Source: Microlunatus antarcticus (GTDB lineage: Bacteria > Actinomycetota > Actinomycetes > Propionibacteriales > Propionibacteriaceae). Taken from it: a stretch of DNA of 64,000 nt. A program made the translations under genes and the position numbers. Of this stretch, positions 38,872 to 48,963 are shown in pieces (the first letter of the stretch is position 1; each line of letters begins with the position of its first letter). The notes beneath the pieces are model-generated. The model made no database searches. It was not told the DNA's origin and saw only the letters and a program-made list of their open reading frames with translations. The DNA lies in contig NZ_JACHZG010000001.1 in NCBI RefSeq assembly GCF_014193425.1, positions 930,001 to 994,000 of the forward strand, in the 5' to 3' direction.

Positions 38872-39522
38872 GTGAACGCCTCCTACAACGGCCCCCACGC
38901 CGCGGTTCCCGGGCCTCGTGCCGCCGGCCGCAGCGGTGGCATCGGGCTGGACGACAACGTCTACCAGTCGCTCCTCGCCAACCGGATCATCTTCCTCGGT
39001 TCCGAGGTGCGCGACGAGAACGCGAACGCGATCTGCGCGCAGATGCTCCTGCTCAACGCCGAGGACCCGCACCGCGACATCTTCCTCTACATCAACTCCC
39101 CGGGCGGCTCAGTCGACTCGGGCATGGCGATCTACGACACCATGAACTGGATCTCCAACGACGTCGCCACCGTGGCCATGGGCCTCGCGGCGTCGATGGG
39201 GCAGTTCCTGCTCTGCGCCGGCACCAAGGGCAAGCGGTACGCCCTGCCGCACAGCCGGATCATGATGCACCAGCCCTCCGGCGGCCTCGGCGGCACGGCG
39301 AGCGACATCCGGATCCAGGCCGAGCAGTCCCTGCACATCAAGTCGGTGATGCAGAAGCTCATCGCCGAGCACACCGGCCAGACGCTGGAGCAGATCGAGG
39401 CCGACTCCGACCGCGACCGCTGGTTCACCGCCGAGGACGCGCTCAAGTACGGCCAGATCGACCACGTGTACACCTCCGCGGCGCAGATCCCTGCCAGCCA
39501 GGCCGAAGCGCCCAACCAGTGA
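38872..39522 (+). CDS. clpP1: ATP-dependent Clp protease proteolytic subunit ClpP1
   Basis: This 216-residue serine protease subunit has the catalytic Ser in [15 protein letters not shown] (Ser 108) and His in [12 protein letters not shown] (His 133), with the handle region intact and a short N-terminal extension. In actinobacteria ClpP1 and ClpP2 form a mixed 14-mer that degrades proteins unfolded by ClpX or ClpC1. The start GTG 38872 gives MNASYNG..., and a longer open frame upstream (to 38791) is unlikely. It overlaps the clpP2 region (stop codon TGA overlaps an in-frame GTG at 39519). Confidence 0.96.
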   Translation: MNASYNGPHAAVPGPRAAGRSGGIGLDDNVYQSLLANRIIFLGSEVRDENANAICAQMLLLNAEDPHRDIFLYINSPGGSVDSGMAIYDTMNWISNDVATVAMGLAASMGQFLLCAGTKGKRYALPHSRIMMHQPSGGLGGTASDIRIQAEQSLHIKSVMQKLIAEHTGQTLEQIEADSDRDRWFTAEDALKYGQIDHVYTSAAQIPASQAEAPNQ

Positions 39523-39554
39523 CCCCCTCGACTTCTCAGAAAGGGCGAATCCCT

Positions 39555-40226
39555 GTGAGCACGTTCGCCACGCCGCTCGGCTTCGCCGGGCCCACGGCCG
39601 AGGGCCAGCCCTTCGCGCCGACGATGGACTACTACATCCCGCAGTGGGAGGAGCGCACCTCCTACGGGATGCGGCGCATCGACCCGTACACCAAGCTGTT
39701 CGAGGACCGGATCATCTTCCTCGGCACCCCGATCAGCGACGAGATCGCGAACGCCGTGATGGCCCAGCTGCTCTGCCTGCAGCAGATGGACGCCGACCGC
39801 GACATCGAGATCTACATCAACTCCCCGGGCGGCTCGTTCACCGCGCTGACCGCCATCTACGACACGATGCGCTACATCAAGCCCGACGTGCGTACGGTCT
39901 GCCTCGGTCAGGCCGCCTCTGCGGCCGCCGTGATCCTCGCGGCCGGCACCAAGGGCAAGCGGCTCGCGCTGCCGAACAGCCGCATCCTCATCCACCAGCC
40001 GGCGACGGAGGGCGGCTACGGCCAGTCCTCCGACATCGAGATCCAGGCGCGGGAGATCCTCCGGATCCGCTCGCTCATGGAGGACATGCTGGCGACCGAC
40101 ACCGGCAAGACGACCGACGAGGTCAGCCACGACATCGAGCGCGACAAGTACCTGACTGCCGAGCAGGCGCTCGAGTACGGGATCATCGACGAGATCCTGA
40201 CCTCGCTGAAGGCCGTCCCGGTCTGA
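39555..40226 (+). CDS. clpP2: ATP-dependent Clp protease proteolytic subunit ClpP2
   Basis: This protein (223 residues from GTG 39555) is the second ClpP subunit. The active Ser lies in CLGQAASAAAVILAAG (Ser 122) and His in NSRILIHQP (His 147); the catalytic triad is present. ClpP1 and ClpP2 differ in N-terminus and specificity, and both are needed for the active mixed complex. GTG 39555 has an AGAAAGGG site; an alternative start GTG 39519 overlaps the clpP1 stop. The gene is the second of the clp operon, and clpX lies 184 bases downstream behind a hairpin. Confidence 0.95.
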   Translation: MSTFATPLGFAGPTAEGQPFAPTMDYYIPQWEERTSYGMRRIDPYTKLFEDRIIFLGTPISDEIANAVMAQLLCLQQMDADRDIEIYINSPGGSFTALTAIYDTMRYIKPDVRTVCLGQAASAAAVILAAGTKGKRLALPNSRILIHQPATEGGYGQSSDIEIQAREILRIRSLMEDMLATDTGKTTDEVSHDIERDKYLTAEQALEYGIIDEILTSLKAVPV

Positions 40227-40277
40227 CCGCGCACGGGGCGCCGCGCTCGGAGACCTCCGGCGCGGCTCCCCGTCCCG

Positions 40278-40302
40278 GCAGGAGCGGCTCCGGCTCTCCT
40301 GC
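40278..40302 (+). terminator. Hairpin between clpP2 and clpX
   Basis: GCAGGAG (40278-40284) and CTCCTGC (40296-40302) form a perfect 7-base stem with an 11-base loop, 52 bases after the clpP2 stop. Downstream, TTAGGGT (about 40333-40339) looks like a -10 box for a clpX promoter, so clpX may be transcribed separately. Confidence 0.55.
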
Positions 40303-40410
40303 TGATGTCCCCCCATCCGGATCGCCCGGGGCTTAGGGTGTGGGGCACCACGGAATCCCCCCCGGGCGGACACGACTGTGCCGCTGGTGCAGCGAAGTAG
40401 AGGAGACAGC

Positions 40411-41700
<1,290 letters not shown>

Positions 41701-41716
41701 CCCCTCCGCTTCTCCC

Positions 41717-41775
41717 GAAAGTGGTCAGTCCGAGCCCTTCAGACCCGTCTGAAGCTGCCTAGGCTGACCACTTTC
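41717..41775. repeat. 59-bp nested inverted repeat after clpX
   Basis: GAAAGTGGTCAG (41717-41728) and CTGACCACTTTC (41764-41775) are perfect 12-base outer arms. Inside, CTTCAGAC (41737-41744) and GTCTGAAG (41747-41754) are perfect 8-base arms around CC. The whole could fold into a long stem after the clpX stop and act as a terminator. The outer arms share TGACCACTTTC with the adjacent palindrome family, so it may be a compound repeat unit. Confidence 0.8.
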
Positions 41776-41802
41776 TGCGTCGAGGAGCGAGCGCACGTCC
41801 CC

Positions 41803-41976
41803 AGTGACCACTGGTCACTTTCGGCGGCTCCAGGCACTGGGTACCGGTCTTGACTGACCACTGGTCACTTCTGCTGCTCCGGGAATGACCAGTGGTCGAT
41901 GCCGCCGAGACTGACCAGCGTTCCGGAGGCCGCACCGACCACTGGCTACTTCCGCGGGCTCAGAAGCGACCAGTGG
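41803..41976. repeat. Cluster of TGACCASTGGTCA palindromes, left side
   Basis: Copies, from left: AGTGACCACTGGTCACTTTC at 41803-41822, TGACCACTGGTCACTT at 41855-41870, TGACCAGTGGTCGA at 41886-41899, a half copy TGACCAG at 41912, GACCACTGG at 41937-41945 and GACCAGTGG at 41968-41976. The last ones are decayed. The 22 bases before the nuclease stop are free of further copies. The 297-base clpX-nuclease gap is essentially made of these elements. Confidence 0.85.
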
Positions 41977-41997
41977 CCGCCTCGTGGCGCTGAACGC

Positions 41998-43002
41998 TTA
42001 GATCAGACCCCAGCGGCGCCGTACGCGAGTGAGTCCGGGGCGCCGCAGCATCGAGGCGTTGAGCGCGTTCTCCCAGTGATCCACGCGGCTCGGCTCGTGG
42101 GGCCGGCCCAGCAGTTCGTCGGTTGCCCTGACGATCGACGCGCCGCCATTCAGCAGATGCCGACGGGTGAACCCGTGCCGCTCCCACCTCGCCAGGGAGA
42201 TGGCTCGGTCGCGGGCGAGGTCGGACTCGTGGACCTCCGGGTCCCGGTGGCCGCCGCCGTCGTACTCGTGCACGCGTCGCGTTCCGCAGACCCACAGGTC
42301 GGCGCGTGCGACGAACCCTCCGTCCTTGCCGAACAGCTCGTGCTGAGGCTCGACGGGGATGTCAGCCGCCCGGTGCAGCAGGCGCATGATCGACTCCCAC
42401 GCCGACTCGCTCCGTGGGTCGATCAGGGGTAGCAGCGCACGCAGAGCCGGCGCCCCGCGACGTCTTGTCCCGGTCGCGATGGTGCAGAGCTCGTCGACGC
42501 TGACGTCGCCTCGTCGAACCGCCGAGTCCGCCAGCACCACGAGGTCGAGCGGCGCCAGGTCGCGGGCCAGGGCGAGAAGCGTCTCGGCCGGCGTCGTGAG
42601 TCGGAGGCCGCGGACTTCCTGAACAGCTGGCGGACAGGGATGACGGAACACGAGAAGGCCCGGGCGGCGGGGTCGCGGTTCGGCTGCCGACATGGCCGCG
42701 AACACGGGGTGCGGGGGAGCCTCGGGGAGCCACCAGCCGTAGGCCTCGGCGGCCGTCAGATGGGTGAACCCGGCGGCTGGAGGCAGCACGAGGGACCAGG
42801 CCCGAAGCTGTTGGTCGAAGGAGAGCGCGTCGACCGGTGGCGACCACAGTCCCCGAGCAACTCGCTGCCAACGAGAAGCGGGTGCACTGCCTCGCACGGG
42901 GTCCACGGTGAAGTCTGGTCGCCGTACGTCGTGCCGTGCCGCTGGTGCCGTGACCTGTGGACGAAGCGCCTGGTGTCCTGGGGAAAAGTCCCCGAGGAGC
43001 AC
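41998..43002 (-). CDS. DUF559 / AbiEi-like protein with VSR-type nuclease fold
   Basis: This 334-residue protein belongs to the actinobacterial group with an AbiEi-antitoxin-like N-terminal part and a C-terminal DUF559 (VSR-like, PD-(D/E)XK) domain. The nuclease motifs are intact: Ser/Glu cluster SESAWE (198-203), Asp 235 in RADLWV, and Glu 246 and Asp 248 in VHEYDGGGH, followed by DLARDRAISLARWERHGF. No toxin gene is paired with it. Its codon use looks less GC-biased than the neighbours. It is bracketed on both sides by TGACCASTGGTCA repeats (left 41717-41976, right 43067-43191). The start is GTG 43002. Confidence 0.8.
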   Translation of the reverse strand: MLLGDFSPGHQALRPQVTAPAARHDVRRPDFTVDPVRGSAPASRWQRVARGLWSPPVDALSFDQQLRAWSLVLPPAAGFTHLTAAEAYGWWLPEAPPHPVFAAMSAAEPRPRRPGLLVFRHPCPPAVQEVRGLRLTTPAETLLALARDLAPLDLVVLADSAVRRGDVSVDELCTIATGTRRRGAPALRALLPLIDPRSESAWESIMRLLHRAADIPVEPQHELFGKDGGFVARADLWVCGTRRVHEYDGGGHRDPEVHESDLARDRAISLARWERHGFTRRHLLNGGASIVRATDELLGRPHEPSRVDHWENALNASMLRRPGLTRVRRRWGLI

Positions 43003-43066
43003 GTGACCGACCTGGAACCGCGCCGGTGCGCTGAACTCAGGAGGTGGCCGGCGACCGCGGCGTCAA

Positions 43067-43191
43067 CGACCAGTGGTCAGTGACGAGCCCAGGAGACCTC
43101 GAAGACAAGGCCAAAGTGACCAGTGGTCAGCGCGCTGCTGCCGGGAGTGACCAGTGGTCAGTGCGCTGCTGCCGGGAGTGACCAGTGGTCA
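43067..43191. repeat. Cluster of TGACCAGTGGTCA palindromes, right side, with 31-bp tandem
   Basis: A copy CGACCAGTGGTCAGTG begins at 43067. Then two 31-base tandem units (43115-43145 and 43146-43176), each AGTGACCAGTGGTCA plus a spacer containing CGCTGCTGCCGGG, differ at one base (C/T). A third AGTGACCAGTGGTCA is at 43177-43191. The nuclease gene starts at 43002, so the cluster is in its upstream region, 65 bases off, and ends 33 bases before the glutathione peroxidase stop. The 221-base gap holds no gene. Confidence 0.9.
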
Positions 43192-43223
43192 CCAGGGCGA
43201 GGGCGCGGCCGGTCACCCGCGAC

Positions 43224-43703
43224 TCAGGCGGACAGGGCGGCCTTCACGTCGGGTTCGAGGGCGTCGGGGGTCGTCGTCGGGGCGAAGCGATCGAGGACCG
43301 TGCCGTCGCGGCCGACGAGGAACTTGGTGAAGTTCCACTTGATCGCGCCGCCGAGCAGCCCGGAACGTTCCTTCTTGAGCCACTGGAACAGCGGGTGGGC
43401 GCCGTCGCCGTTCACCTCGATCTTGGCGAACATCGGGAACGTGACGCCGTAGTTCATGGTGCAGAAGTCGGAGATCTCCTCGGCCTCGCCCGGTTCCTGG
43501 TGGCCGAACTGGTCGCACGGGAAGCCGAGGACGACGAGGCCCTCGTCCTTGTGCTCGCGGTAGAGGCGCTCGAGGCCCTCGTACTGCGGCGTGAGCCCGC
43601 ACTTCGAGGCGGTGTTGGCGATCACGACGACCTGGCCGGCGTACGTCGAGAGCGGGGTCTCGACGCCGGTCAGGGAGGTGGCGGTGAAGTCGGAGAGAAG
43701 CAC
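43224..43703 (-). CDS. Glutathione peroxidase-family thiol peroxidase
   Basis: This 159-residue protein is a Cys-type GPx. Cys 35 in NTASKCGLTPQY is the peroxidatic residue, GFPCDQFGHQEPG (about 60-72) supplies the catalytic Gln, Cys 81 is a likely resolving cysteine and KWNFTKFLVGRDG (about 122-134) the Trp/Asn. Such bacterial enzymes usually take electrons from thioredoxin. No selenocysteine is used. The start ATG 43703 is 50 bases from the divergent quinone reductase gene. Confidence 0.93.
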   Translation of the reverse strand: MLLSDFTATSLTGVETPLSTYAGQVVVIANTASKCGLTPQYEGLERLYREHKDEGLVVLGFPCDQFGHQEPGEAEEISDFCTMNYGVTFPMFAKIEVNGDGAHPLFQWLKKERSGLLGGAIKWNFTKFLVGRDGTVLDRFAPTTTPDALEPDVKAALSA

Positions 43704-43753
43704 CCGCGAAGCCTATGCGGGAAGAACTGCGCCGCCGCCGGACTTGACCAGAC

Positions 43754-44788
43754 ATGAAGAGCATCGTCTACCGCACCACCGGCGACCCGTCCGTCCTCGA
43801 GCTCGTCGAGCGTCCCGTACCCGAGCCCGGACCCGGCGAGGTCCGCGTGAACATCGCCGTCTCCGGCGTCAACCCGACCGACTGGAAGTCCCGCGTGGGC
43901 AGCAAGCCCGGCGACGACCTCCCCTTCGCGGAGGTGACGCCCAACCAGGACGGTGCCGGCACCGTCGACGCGATCAGCCCGGAGGCGGCCGAGCTCAACC
44001 CGCAGCTCGAGGTCGGGGACCGCGTCTGGCTCTTCCTCTCCCAGCACCGGTCGCCCTCGGGCACCGCGCAGGAGTACGTGACCATCCCGGTCGAGCACGT
44101 CGTCCGGCTCCCGGACGGCATCTCCTTCGACGTCGCCGCCTCGCTCGGCGTCCCGGCCATGACCGCGCACCGCGCGCTCACCGTCTCCGACCAGGGCCCG
44201 TCGCGTCTTGCGCCCGGGGCTCTGACCGACAAGGTCGTCCTCGTCGCCGGGGGAGCGGGCGCCGTCGGGCACGCCGCCATCCAGCTGGCCCGCTGGGCCG
44301 GCGCCACCGTCGTCACCACGGTGAGCAGCGAGGCCAAGGCCGCGCTGGCCCGGGCCGCGGGTGCGCACCACGTCGTCAACTACCGCGAGTCGGACGCCGC
44401 GGCGGCGGTCCTCGAGGTCGTCCCCGACGGCGTGGACATCGTCGTCGAGGTGGCGCCCGGCCCCAACGCGGCTCTCGACCTGGCCGTGACCAAGAAACAC
44501 GGGACCATCGCGGTCTACGCCAACAACGGCGGCGACAGCGTCGAGCTGGACGTACGGCCGTTCTTCGCCCGGAACCTGCGGTTCCAGGGCCTGCTGCTCT
44601 ACACCGTCGGCGAGGACGCCCTGCAGGTCGCGGCCGAGGACATCACGGCGGCACTGAAGGCCGGCGTCCTCGACGTCGGCGAGGCCGCCGGGCTGCCGAT
44701 CATCCGGTTCCCGCTCGAGCAGACGGCCGCTGCTCACGACGCCGTCGAGAACGACGCCGTCGGCAAGGTCCTCATCGACGTCGCGTAG
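43754..44788 (+). CDS. NADPH:quinone reductase (MDR family)
   Basis: This 344-residue enzyme is a zinc-free medium-chain dehydrogenase/reductase related to zeta-crystallin. It has VSGVNPTDWKSRVG (about 37-50), QDGAGTVDAI, the GroES fold, then a Rossmann domain with VLVAGGAGAVGHAAIQLARWAGATV (about 160-184) for NADPH. It would reduce quinones or enones. It is divergent from the peroxidase gene and converges on valS. Confidence 0.92.
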   Translation: MKSIVYRTTGDPSVLELVERPVPEPGPGEVRVNIAVSGVNPTDWKSRVGSKPGDDLPFAEVTPNQDGAGTVDAISPEAAELNPQLEVGDRVWLFLSQHRSPSGTAQEYVTIPVEHVVRLPDGISFDVAASLGVPAMTAHRALTVSDQGPSRLAPGALTDKVVLVAGGAGAVGHAAIQLARWAGATVVTTVSSEAKAALARAAGAHHVVNYRESDAAAAVLEVVPDGVDIVVEVAPGPNAALDLAVTKKHGTIAVYANNGGDSVELDVRPFFARNLRFQGLLLYTVGEDALQVAAEDITAALKAGVLDVGEAAGLPIIRFPLEQTAAAHDAVENDAVGKVLIDVA

Positions 44789-44814
44789 GCGTCAGGACGC
44801 CAACCTCTTCGAGG

Positions 44815-44833
44815 CCCTTCGACAGGCTCAGGG
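44815..44833. repeat. CCCTTCGACAGGCTCAGGG repeat at the valS stop
   Basis: CCCTTCGACAGGCTCAGGG occupies 44815-44833 between the convergent quinone reductase and valS genes and contains the valS TGA stop (44828-44830). Similar CCTTCGACA(A/G)GCTCAGGG words are, from memory, very common in the intergenic DNA of high-GC actinobacteria and often sit at gene ends. Confidence 0.7.
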
Positions 44834-47428
44834 AGCGTTGCTCGCCTCGGCGAGGGTGACCTCGGCGCTCACCGGCGCGTCGGTGGGCTCCCAGGTCACC
44901 TCGCCGGTGATCCGGCCGACGGCCCGCAGGTCGGCCTCGATCAGCCGCAGCCGGTCGACCCTCCCGGTGAACGACGCCTTCGTCACCTCGGTCTTCATGG
45001 AGACCTTGGCCGAGGACTTCGCGCCGCGGAGGGCGGCCAGGGCGGCGGCGAGGTCCTCGAGCAGAGCCGGGTCGCCGGCACCCTGGAGCCCGCGGTCGAG
45101 CTCGGCCGCGGAGGGCCAGGCCGCGTGGTGGATCGAGCCCTCCTGCCACCACGACCACACCTCCTCGGTGCAGAACGGCATGATCGGCGCGAGCAGCCGC
45201 AGCAGCACGTCGAGCGCGAGACCCAGGGTCGCGCGGGCCGAGGCGGCGGCCTGCTCGCCCTGCGCCCCGTACGCACGCTCCTTGACCAGCTCGAGGTAGT
45301 CGTCGCAGAACGACCAGAAGAACGACTCGGTCACGTCCAGCGCGCCGGTGTAGTCGTACGCCTTGAACGACGCGGTCGCCGACTCCACGACCCGGGCGAG
45401 CCCGGCCAGGAGGGCCTGGTCGGCCGGCTCGGTCACGGCGGACGCGTCGAGCGAGCCGGCGCCGACGCCGAACGTCAGCACGAACTTGCTCGCGTTCAGC
45501 ACCTTCAGCGCGAGGCGGCGACCGACCTTCATCTCTCGCTCGTCGAAGGGGGAGTCCATCCCCGGGCGGGCCTTCGCCGCCCGCCAGCGCACGGCGTCGG
45601 AGCCGTAGCGCTCGAGGATCTCGGTGGGCACGACGACGTTGCCCTTCGACTTGCTCATCTTCTTGCGGTCGGGGTCCATCACGAACCCGCTGATCATGGA
45701 ACGCGTCCAGGGCAGCGAGTGGTTCTCGTAGTGGGCACGGACGACGCGGGAGAACAGCCAGGTCCGGATGATCTCGTGCGCGTGGGTGTTCAGGTCCATC
45801 GGGAACGTGAGGGCGAAGAGCTCCGGGTCGCGCTCCCAGCCGCACACGATCTGCGGCGAGAGCGACGAGATCGCCCAGGTGTCCATCACGTCGGGGTCGG
45901 CCACGAAGCCGCCGGTCTGCCCGCGCTGGTCCTCGGTGTAGCCGTCGGGCACGTCGCTGCTGGGGTCGACCGGCAGCCGGTCCTCGGTCGGCACGATCGG
46001 GTGCGCGTAGACGGGGTCGCCGTCGGCGTCGACCGGGTACCAGACCGGGAACGGCACCCCGAAGAACCGCTGCCGCGACACCAGCCAGTCGCCGTTCAGG
46101 CCGTTGACCCAGTTGTCGTAGCGGTACTTCATGTGCTGCGGGACCCAGGCCAGCTCCTCGCCGCGCTCCAGGAACGTGGCCTTCAGCGCGGCGTCCCGGC
46201 CGCCGTTACGGATGTACCACTGGCGCGTCGAGACGATCTCGAGGGGCTTGTCGCCCTTCTCGTAGAAGTTCGCCATGCGCTGCGTCGGCTTCGGCTCGCC
46301 GTCCAGGGCGCCCGCCTCGCGCAGCCCGGCCACCACGGCCTCGCGGGCCGAGAACGTCGTCTTGCCGGTGATCGCGTCCCACGCCGCGACGGCGGGACCG
46401 TCGGTGATCCACTCCGGCCGCTCACGCAGGATGCGTCCGTCGCGGCCGATGATCACCCGCGTCGGCAGCCGCAGCTCGCGCCACCAGGTGACGTCGGTCA
46501 GGTCGCCGAACGTGCAGCACATGACCAGGCCGGACCCCTTGTCGGGCTCGGCGGCCTCGTGCGCGATCACCGGGAGCTCCACCCCGTACAGCGGGGAGAT
46601 CACCGTCTGGCCGATCAGGTCGGCGTAGCGCTCGTCGCCGGGGTGCGCGATCAGGGCGACGCAGGCGGCGATCAGCTCGGGCCGCGTGGTCTCGACGTAG
46701 ACCGGCCCGCCGCCGTCGGTGCGCGTGAACGCCACCCGGTGGTAGGCGCCGGGGTAGTCGCGCGCCTCGAGCTCGGCCTGGGCGACCGCGGTCTGGTAGG
46801 TCACGTCCCACAGGGTCGGGGCCTCGGAGAGGTACGCCTCGCCGCGGGCGATGTTGCGCAGGAACGCCTTCTGGGCGACGGTCTGGCTGTCGTCGGAGAT
46901 CGTCGTGTAGAGGCTCGACCAGTCCACGCTGAGCCCGACGCGGCGCCACAGGTCCTCGAACGTGCGCTCGTCGAGGTGGGTGAGCTCGTGGCACAGCGCG
47001 ACGAAGTTCTTCCGGCTGATCGGCAGCTGGTGCTTGGGGTCGGGCTTCTCCGGCGGGGTGAAGTCGGGGTCGTACGCCACCGTCGGGTCGCAGCGCACGC
47101 CGTAGTAGTTCTGCACGCGGCGCTCGGTCGGCAGGCCGTTGTCGTCCCAGCCGATGGGGTAGAAGACGTGCTTGCCGGTCATCCGCTGGTAGCGCGCGAC
47201 CAGGTCGGTGTGGGTGTAGGAGAAGACGTGGCCCACGTGCAGCGAGCCGGACACCGTCGGCGGCGGGGTGTCGATGCTGAAGACCTGGGTCCGGGCGGCG
47301 GCCGGGTCACCCTCGGGCCGCACGAACGCGTACGTCCCTTCGGTGCGCCAGGTGTCGAGCCAGCGCTCCTCGAGCCCTTCCAGGGCGGGGCGGTCGGGGA
47401 TCGCCGGTGCGGGGGCGGTGGTGGTCAC
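44828..47428 (-). CDS. valS: Valyl-tRNA synthetase
   Basis: This enzyme (866 residues from GTG 47428; 869 from TTG 47437) charges tRNA-Val. The HIGH motif reads [13 protein letters not shown] (about residues 58-70), the KMSKS loop [11 protein letters not shown] lies near residue 600, and the WDDNG(L)P region and editing domain are recognisable. A C-terminal coiled-coil-like tail of about 100 residues is shorter than in E. coli. It is divergent from folC, as in mycobacteria. The -10 box TAAGAT (47437-47442, complement) puts the transcript start within a few bases of GTG 47428, suggesting a leaderless mRNA. Confidence 0.96.
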   Translation of the reverse strand: MTTTAPAPAIPDRPALEGLEERWLDTWRTEGTYAFVRPEGDPAAARTQVFSIDTPPPTVSGSLHVGHVFSYTHTDLVARYQRMTGKHVFYPIGWDDNGLPTERRVQNYYGVRCDPTVAYDPDFTPPEKPDPKHQLPISRKNFVALCHELTHLDERTFEDLWRRVGLSVDWSSLYTTISDDSQTVAQKAFLRNIARGEAYLSEAPTLWDVTYQTAVAQAELEARDYPGAYHRVAFTRTDGGGPVYVETTRPELIAACVALIAHPGDERYADLIGQTVISPLYGVELPVIAHEAAEPDKGSGLVMCCTFGDLTDVTWWRELRLPTRVIIGRDGRILRERPEWITDGPAVAAWDAITGKTTFSAREAVVAGLREAGALDGEPKPTQRMANFYEKGDKPLEIVSTRQWYIRNGGRDAALKATFLERGEELAWVPQHMKYRYDNWVNGLNGDWLVSRQRFFGVPFPVWYPVDADGDPVYAHPIVPTEDRLPVDPSSDVPDGYTEDQRGQTGGFVADPDVMDTWAISSLSPQIVCGWERDPELFALTFPMDLNTHAHEIIRTWLFSRVVRAHYENHSLPWTRSMISGFVMDPDRKKMSKSKGNVVVPTEILERYGSDAVRWRAAKARPGMDSPFDEREMKVGRRLALKVLNASKFVLTFGVGAGSLDASAVTEPADQALLAGLARVVESATASFKAYDYTGALDVTESFFWSFCDDYLELVKERAYGAQGEQAAASARATLGLALDVLLRLLAPIMPFCTEEVWSWWQEGSIHHAAWPSAAELDRGLQGAGDPALLEDLAAALAALRGAKSSAKVSMKTEVTKASFTGRVDRLRLIEADLRAVGRITGEVTWEPTDAPVSAEVTLAEASNAP

Positions 47429-47436
47429 GAGGAGCA

Positions 47437-47465
47437 ATCTTAGGTAACGGGCGCGGACCTAGACT
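47437..47465. promoter_or_regulatory. Back-to-back -10 boxes of divergent valS and folC
   Basis: On the minus strand TAAGAT (complement of 47437-47442) is 8 bases before the valS GTG 47428. On the plus strand TAGACT (47460-47465) is 10 bases before the folC ATG 47476. Both give a transcription start at or within about 4 bases of the start codon, so both mRNAs would be leaderless. The whole divergent gap is 47 bases. Confidence 0.6.
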
Positions 47466-47475
47466 TGCAAGCGCC

Positions 47476-48963
47476 ATGCCTGACACCGCGACGCCCGTCG
47501 AGACCTCCGCCACCGCTACCGAGCACCGTACGCACGCCTCCGTCGTGCGGGACCTCACGAGCCGCTGGCCGGAGCACCGCGTCGCGCCCTCGCTCGGCCG
47601 CATCACGGCCCTCACGGAGCTGCTGGGCGACCCGCAGCGCGCCTACCCCGTGATCCACGTGACGGGCACCAACGGCAAGGGCAGCACGACCGCCATGATC
47701 GAGTCGCTGCTGCGCGCCGCCGGCCTGCGCACCGGCCGCTTCACCAGCCCGCACCTGACCGCGCTGACCGAGCGCATCACCATCGACGGCGAGCCGATCT
47801 CCGACGAGCGCTTCGACGAGGTGTGGGGCGAGCTCGAGCCGTACGTGGCCATCGTCGACGAGCAGCAGATCGACGGCGTCGCCTGCACGTTCTTCGAGAT
47901 CATGACCGCGATGGCCTTCGCCGCCTTCGCCGACGCCCCGGTGGACGTCGCGGTGATCGAGGTCGGGCTCGGCGGCACGTGGGACGCGACGAACGTGGCC
48001 GACGGCGGCGTCGCCGTCGTCACCCCGATCGACCTCGACCACACCCACCTGCTGGGCTCGACCGTCGCCGAGATCGCCCGTGAGAAGGCCGGGATCATCA
48101 AGCCCGGCGCGCACGCGATCCTGGCCGGCCAGTCGCTCGAGGCGGCCCAGGTGCTGCTCGAGCGCTGCGCGGAGGTCGGTGCGCTGCCGCAGCGCGAGGG
48201 CATCGACTTCGGCGTGCTGGGCCGCCAGCTCGCCGTCGACGGCCAGCTCGTCCGGCTGAACGGCGCGGAGGGCCCGGTCGAGGACGTCTTCATCCCGCTG
48301 CACGGTGCCCACCAGGCGTCCAACGCCGGGCTCGCCCTGGCCGCGGTCGAGGCGTTCCTCGGCCTCAAGGCGCTCAACCCCGACGTGGTGCGCGACGGCT
48401 TCGCCAGCGTCACCGTGCCCGGGCGGCTCGAGGTCGTCCGCCGCTCGCCGACGGTCCTGCTCGACGCGGCGCACAACCCCCACGGAGCCGCTGCCGTCGT
48501 CGCCGCGCTCGAGGAGGCCTTCGACCTCAACCCGCTCGTCGGCGTGATCGGCGTGATGGCCGACAAGGACGTTCGCGGGCTGCTCGAGACGTTCGAGCCC
48601 GCGCTGACCCACGTGGTCGTCACCCAGGTCGCCTCGACGAGCCGCGGCATGCCGGCCGAGGAGCTGGGCGAGCTGGCGGCCGAGATCTTCGGCGCCGAGC
48701 GCGTCACCGTCGCCCCGCGCCTCGACGACGCCATCGAGGCGGCCGTCGGGATGGCCGAGGTCGAGGGTGTCGGCACGCCCGGCGTGCTGCTCAGCGGCTC
48801 GGTCGTGCTCGTCGGCGAGGCGCGCGGCCTGCTGGTGACCGAGCGCGCCCCCGGTGCGCCGGCCACGCCCGTCGAGGACGACGCCGACGCCGACTGGGAC
48901 CCCCTGGAGCGTGACCTCGGCGGCGAGGAGCCCACCGACGAGGAGCGGGAGAGCTGGACATGA
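47476..48963 (+). CDS. folC: Folylpolyglutamate synthase / dihydrofolate synthase
   Basis: This 495-residue Mur-ligase-family enzyme adds glutamate to folates, and may also make dihydrofolate. Its P-loop VTGTNGKGSTTAMIESLL is at about residues 60-77, FTSPHLTALTERI at about 92-104, and a late LLDAAHNPHGAAAVVAAL. The last 50 residues are acidic. The start ATG 47476 matches MPDTATP and the -10 box at 47460-47465. It overlaps the DUF4233 gene by 4 bases, as in other actinobacteria. Confidence 0.95.
   Translation: MPDTATPVETSATATEHRTHASVVRDLTSRWPEHRVAPSLGRITALTELLGDPQRAYPVIHVTGTNGKGSTTAMIESLLRAAGLRTGRFTSPHLTALTERITIDGEPISDERFDEVWGELEPYVAIVDEQQIDGVACTFFEIMTAMAFAAFADAPVDVAVIEVGLGGTWDATNVADGGVAVVTPIDLDHTHLLGSTVAEIAREKAGIIKPGAHAILAGQSLEAAQVLLERCAEVGALPQREGIDFGVLGRQLAVDGQLVRLNGAEGPVEDVFIPLHGAHQASNAGLALAAVEAFLGLKALNPDVVRDGFASVTVPGRLEVVRRSPTVLLDAAHNPHGAAAVVAALEEAFDLNPLVGVIGVMADKDVRGLLETFEPALTHVVVTQVASTSRGMPAEELGELAAEIFGAERVTVAPRLDDAIEAAVGMAEVEGVGTPGVLLSGSVVLVGEARGLLVTERAPGAPATPVEDDADADWDPLERDLGGEEPTDEERESWT

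Noticed and set aside
41998-43002. AbiE type IV toxin-antitoxin system
   Set aside because: An AbiEi-like N-terminal part is possible, but no AbiEii nucleotidyltransferase gene lies next to it.
43115-43191. Possible CRISPR-like array
   Set aside because: Only two full units with identical spacer sequence; no unique spacers and no cas genes.
45125-47443. A 772-codon rightward frame antisense to valS
   Set aside because: Low-complexity shadow; valS carries the HIGH- and KMSKS-type motifs.
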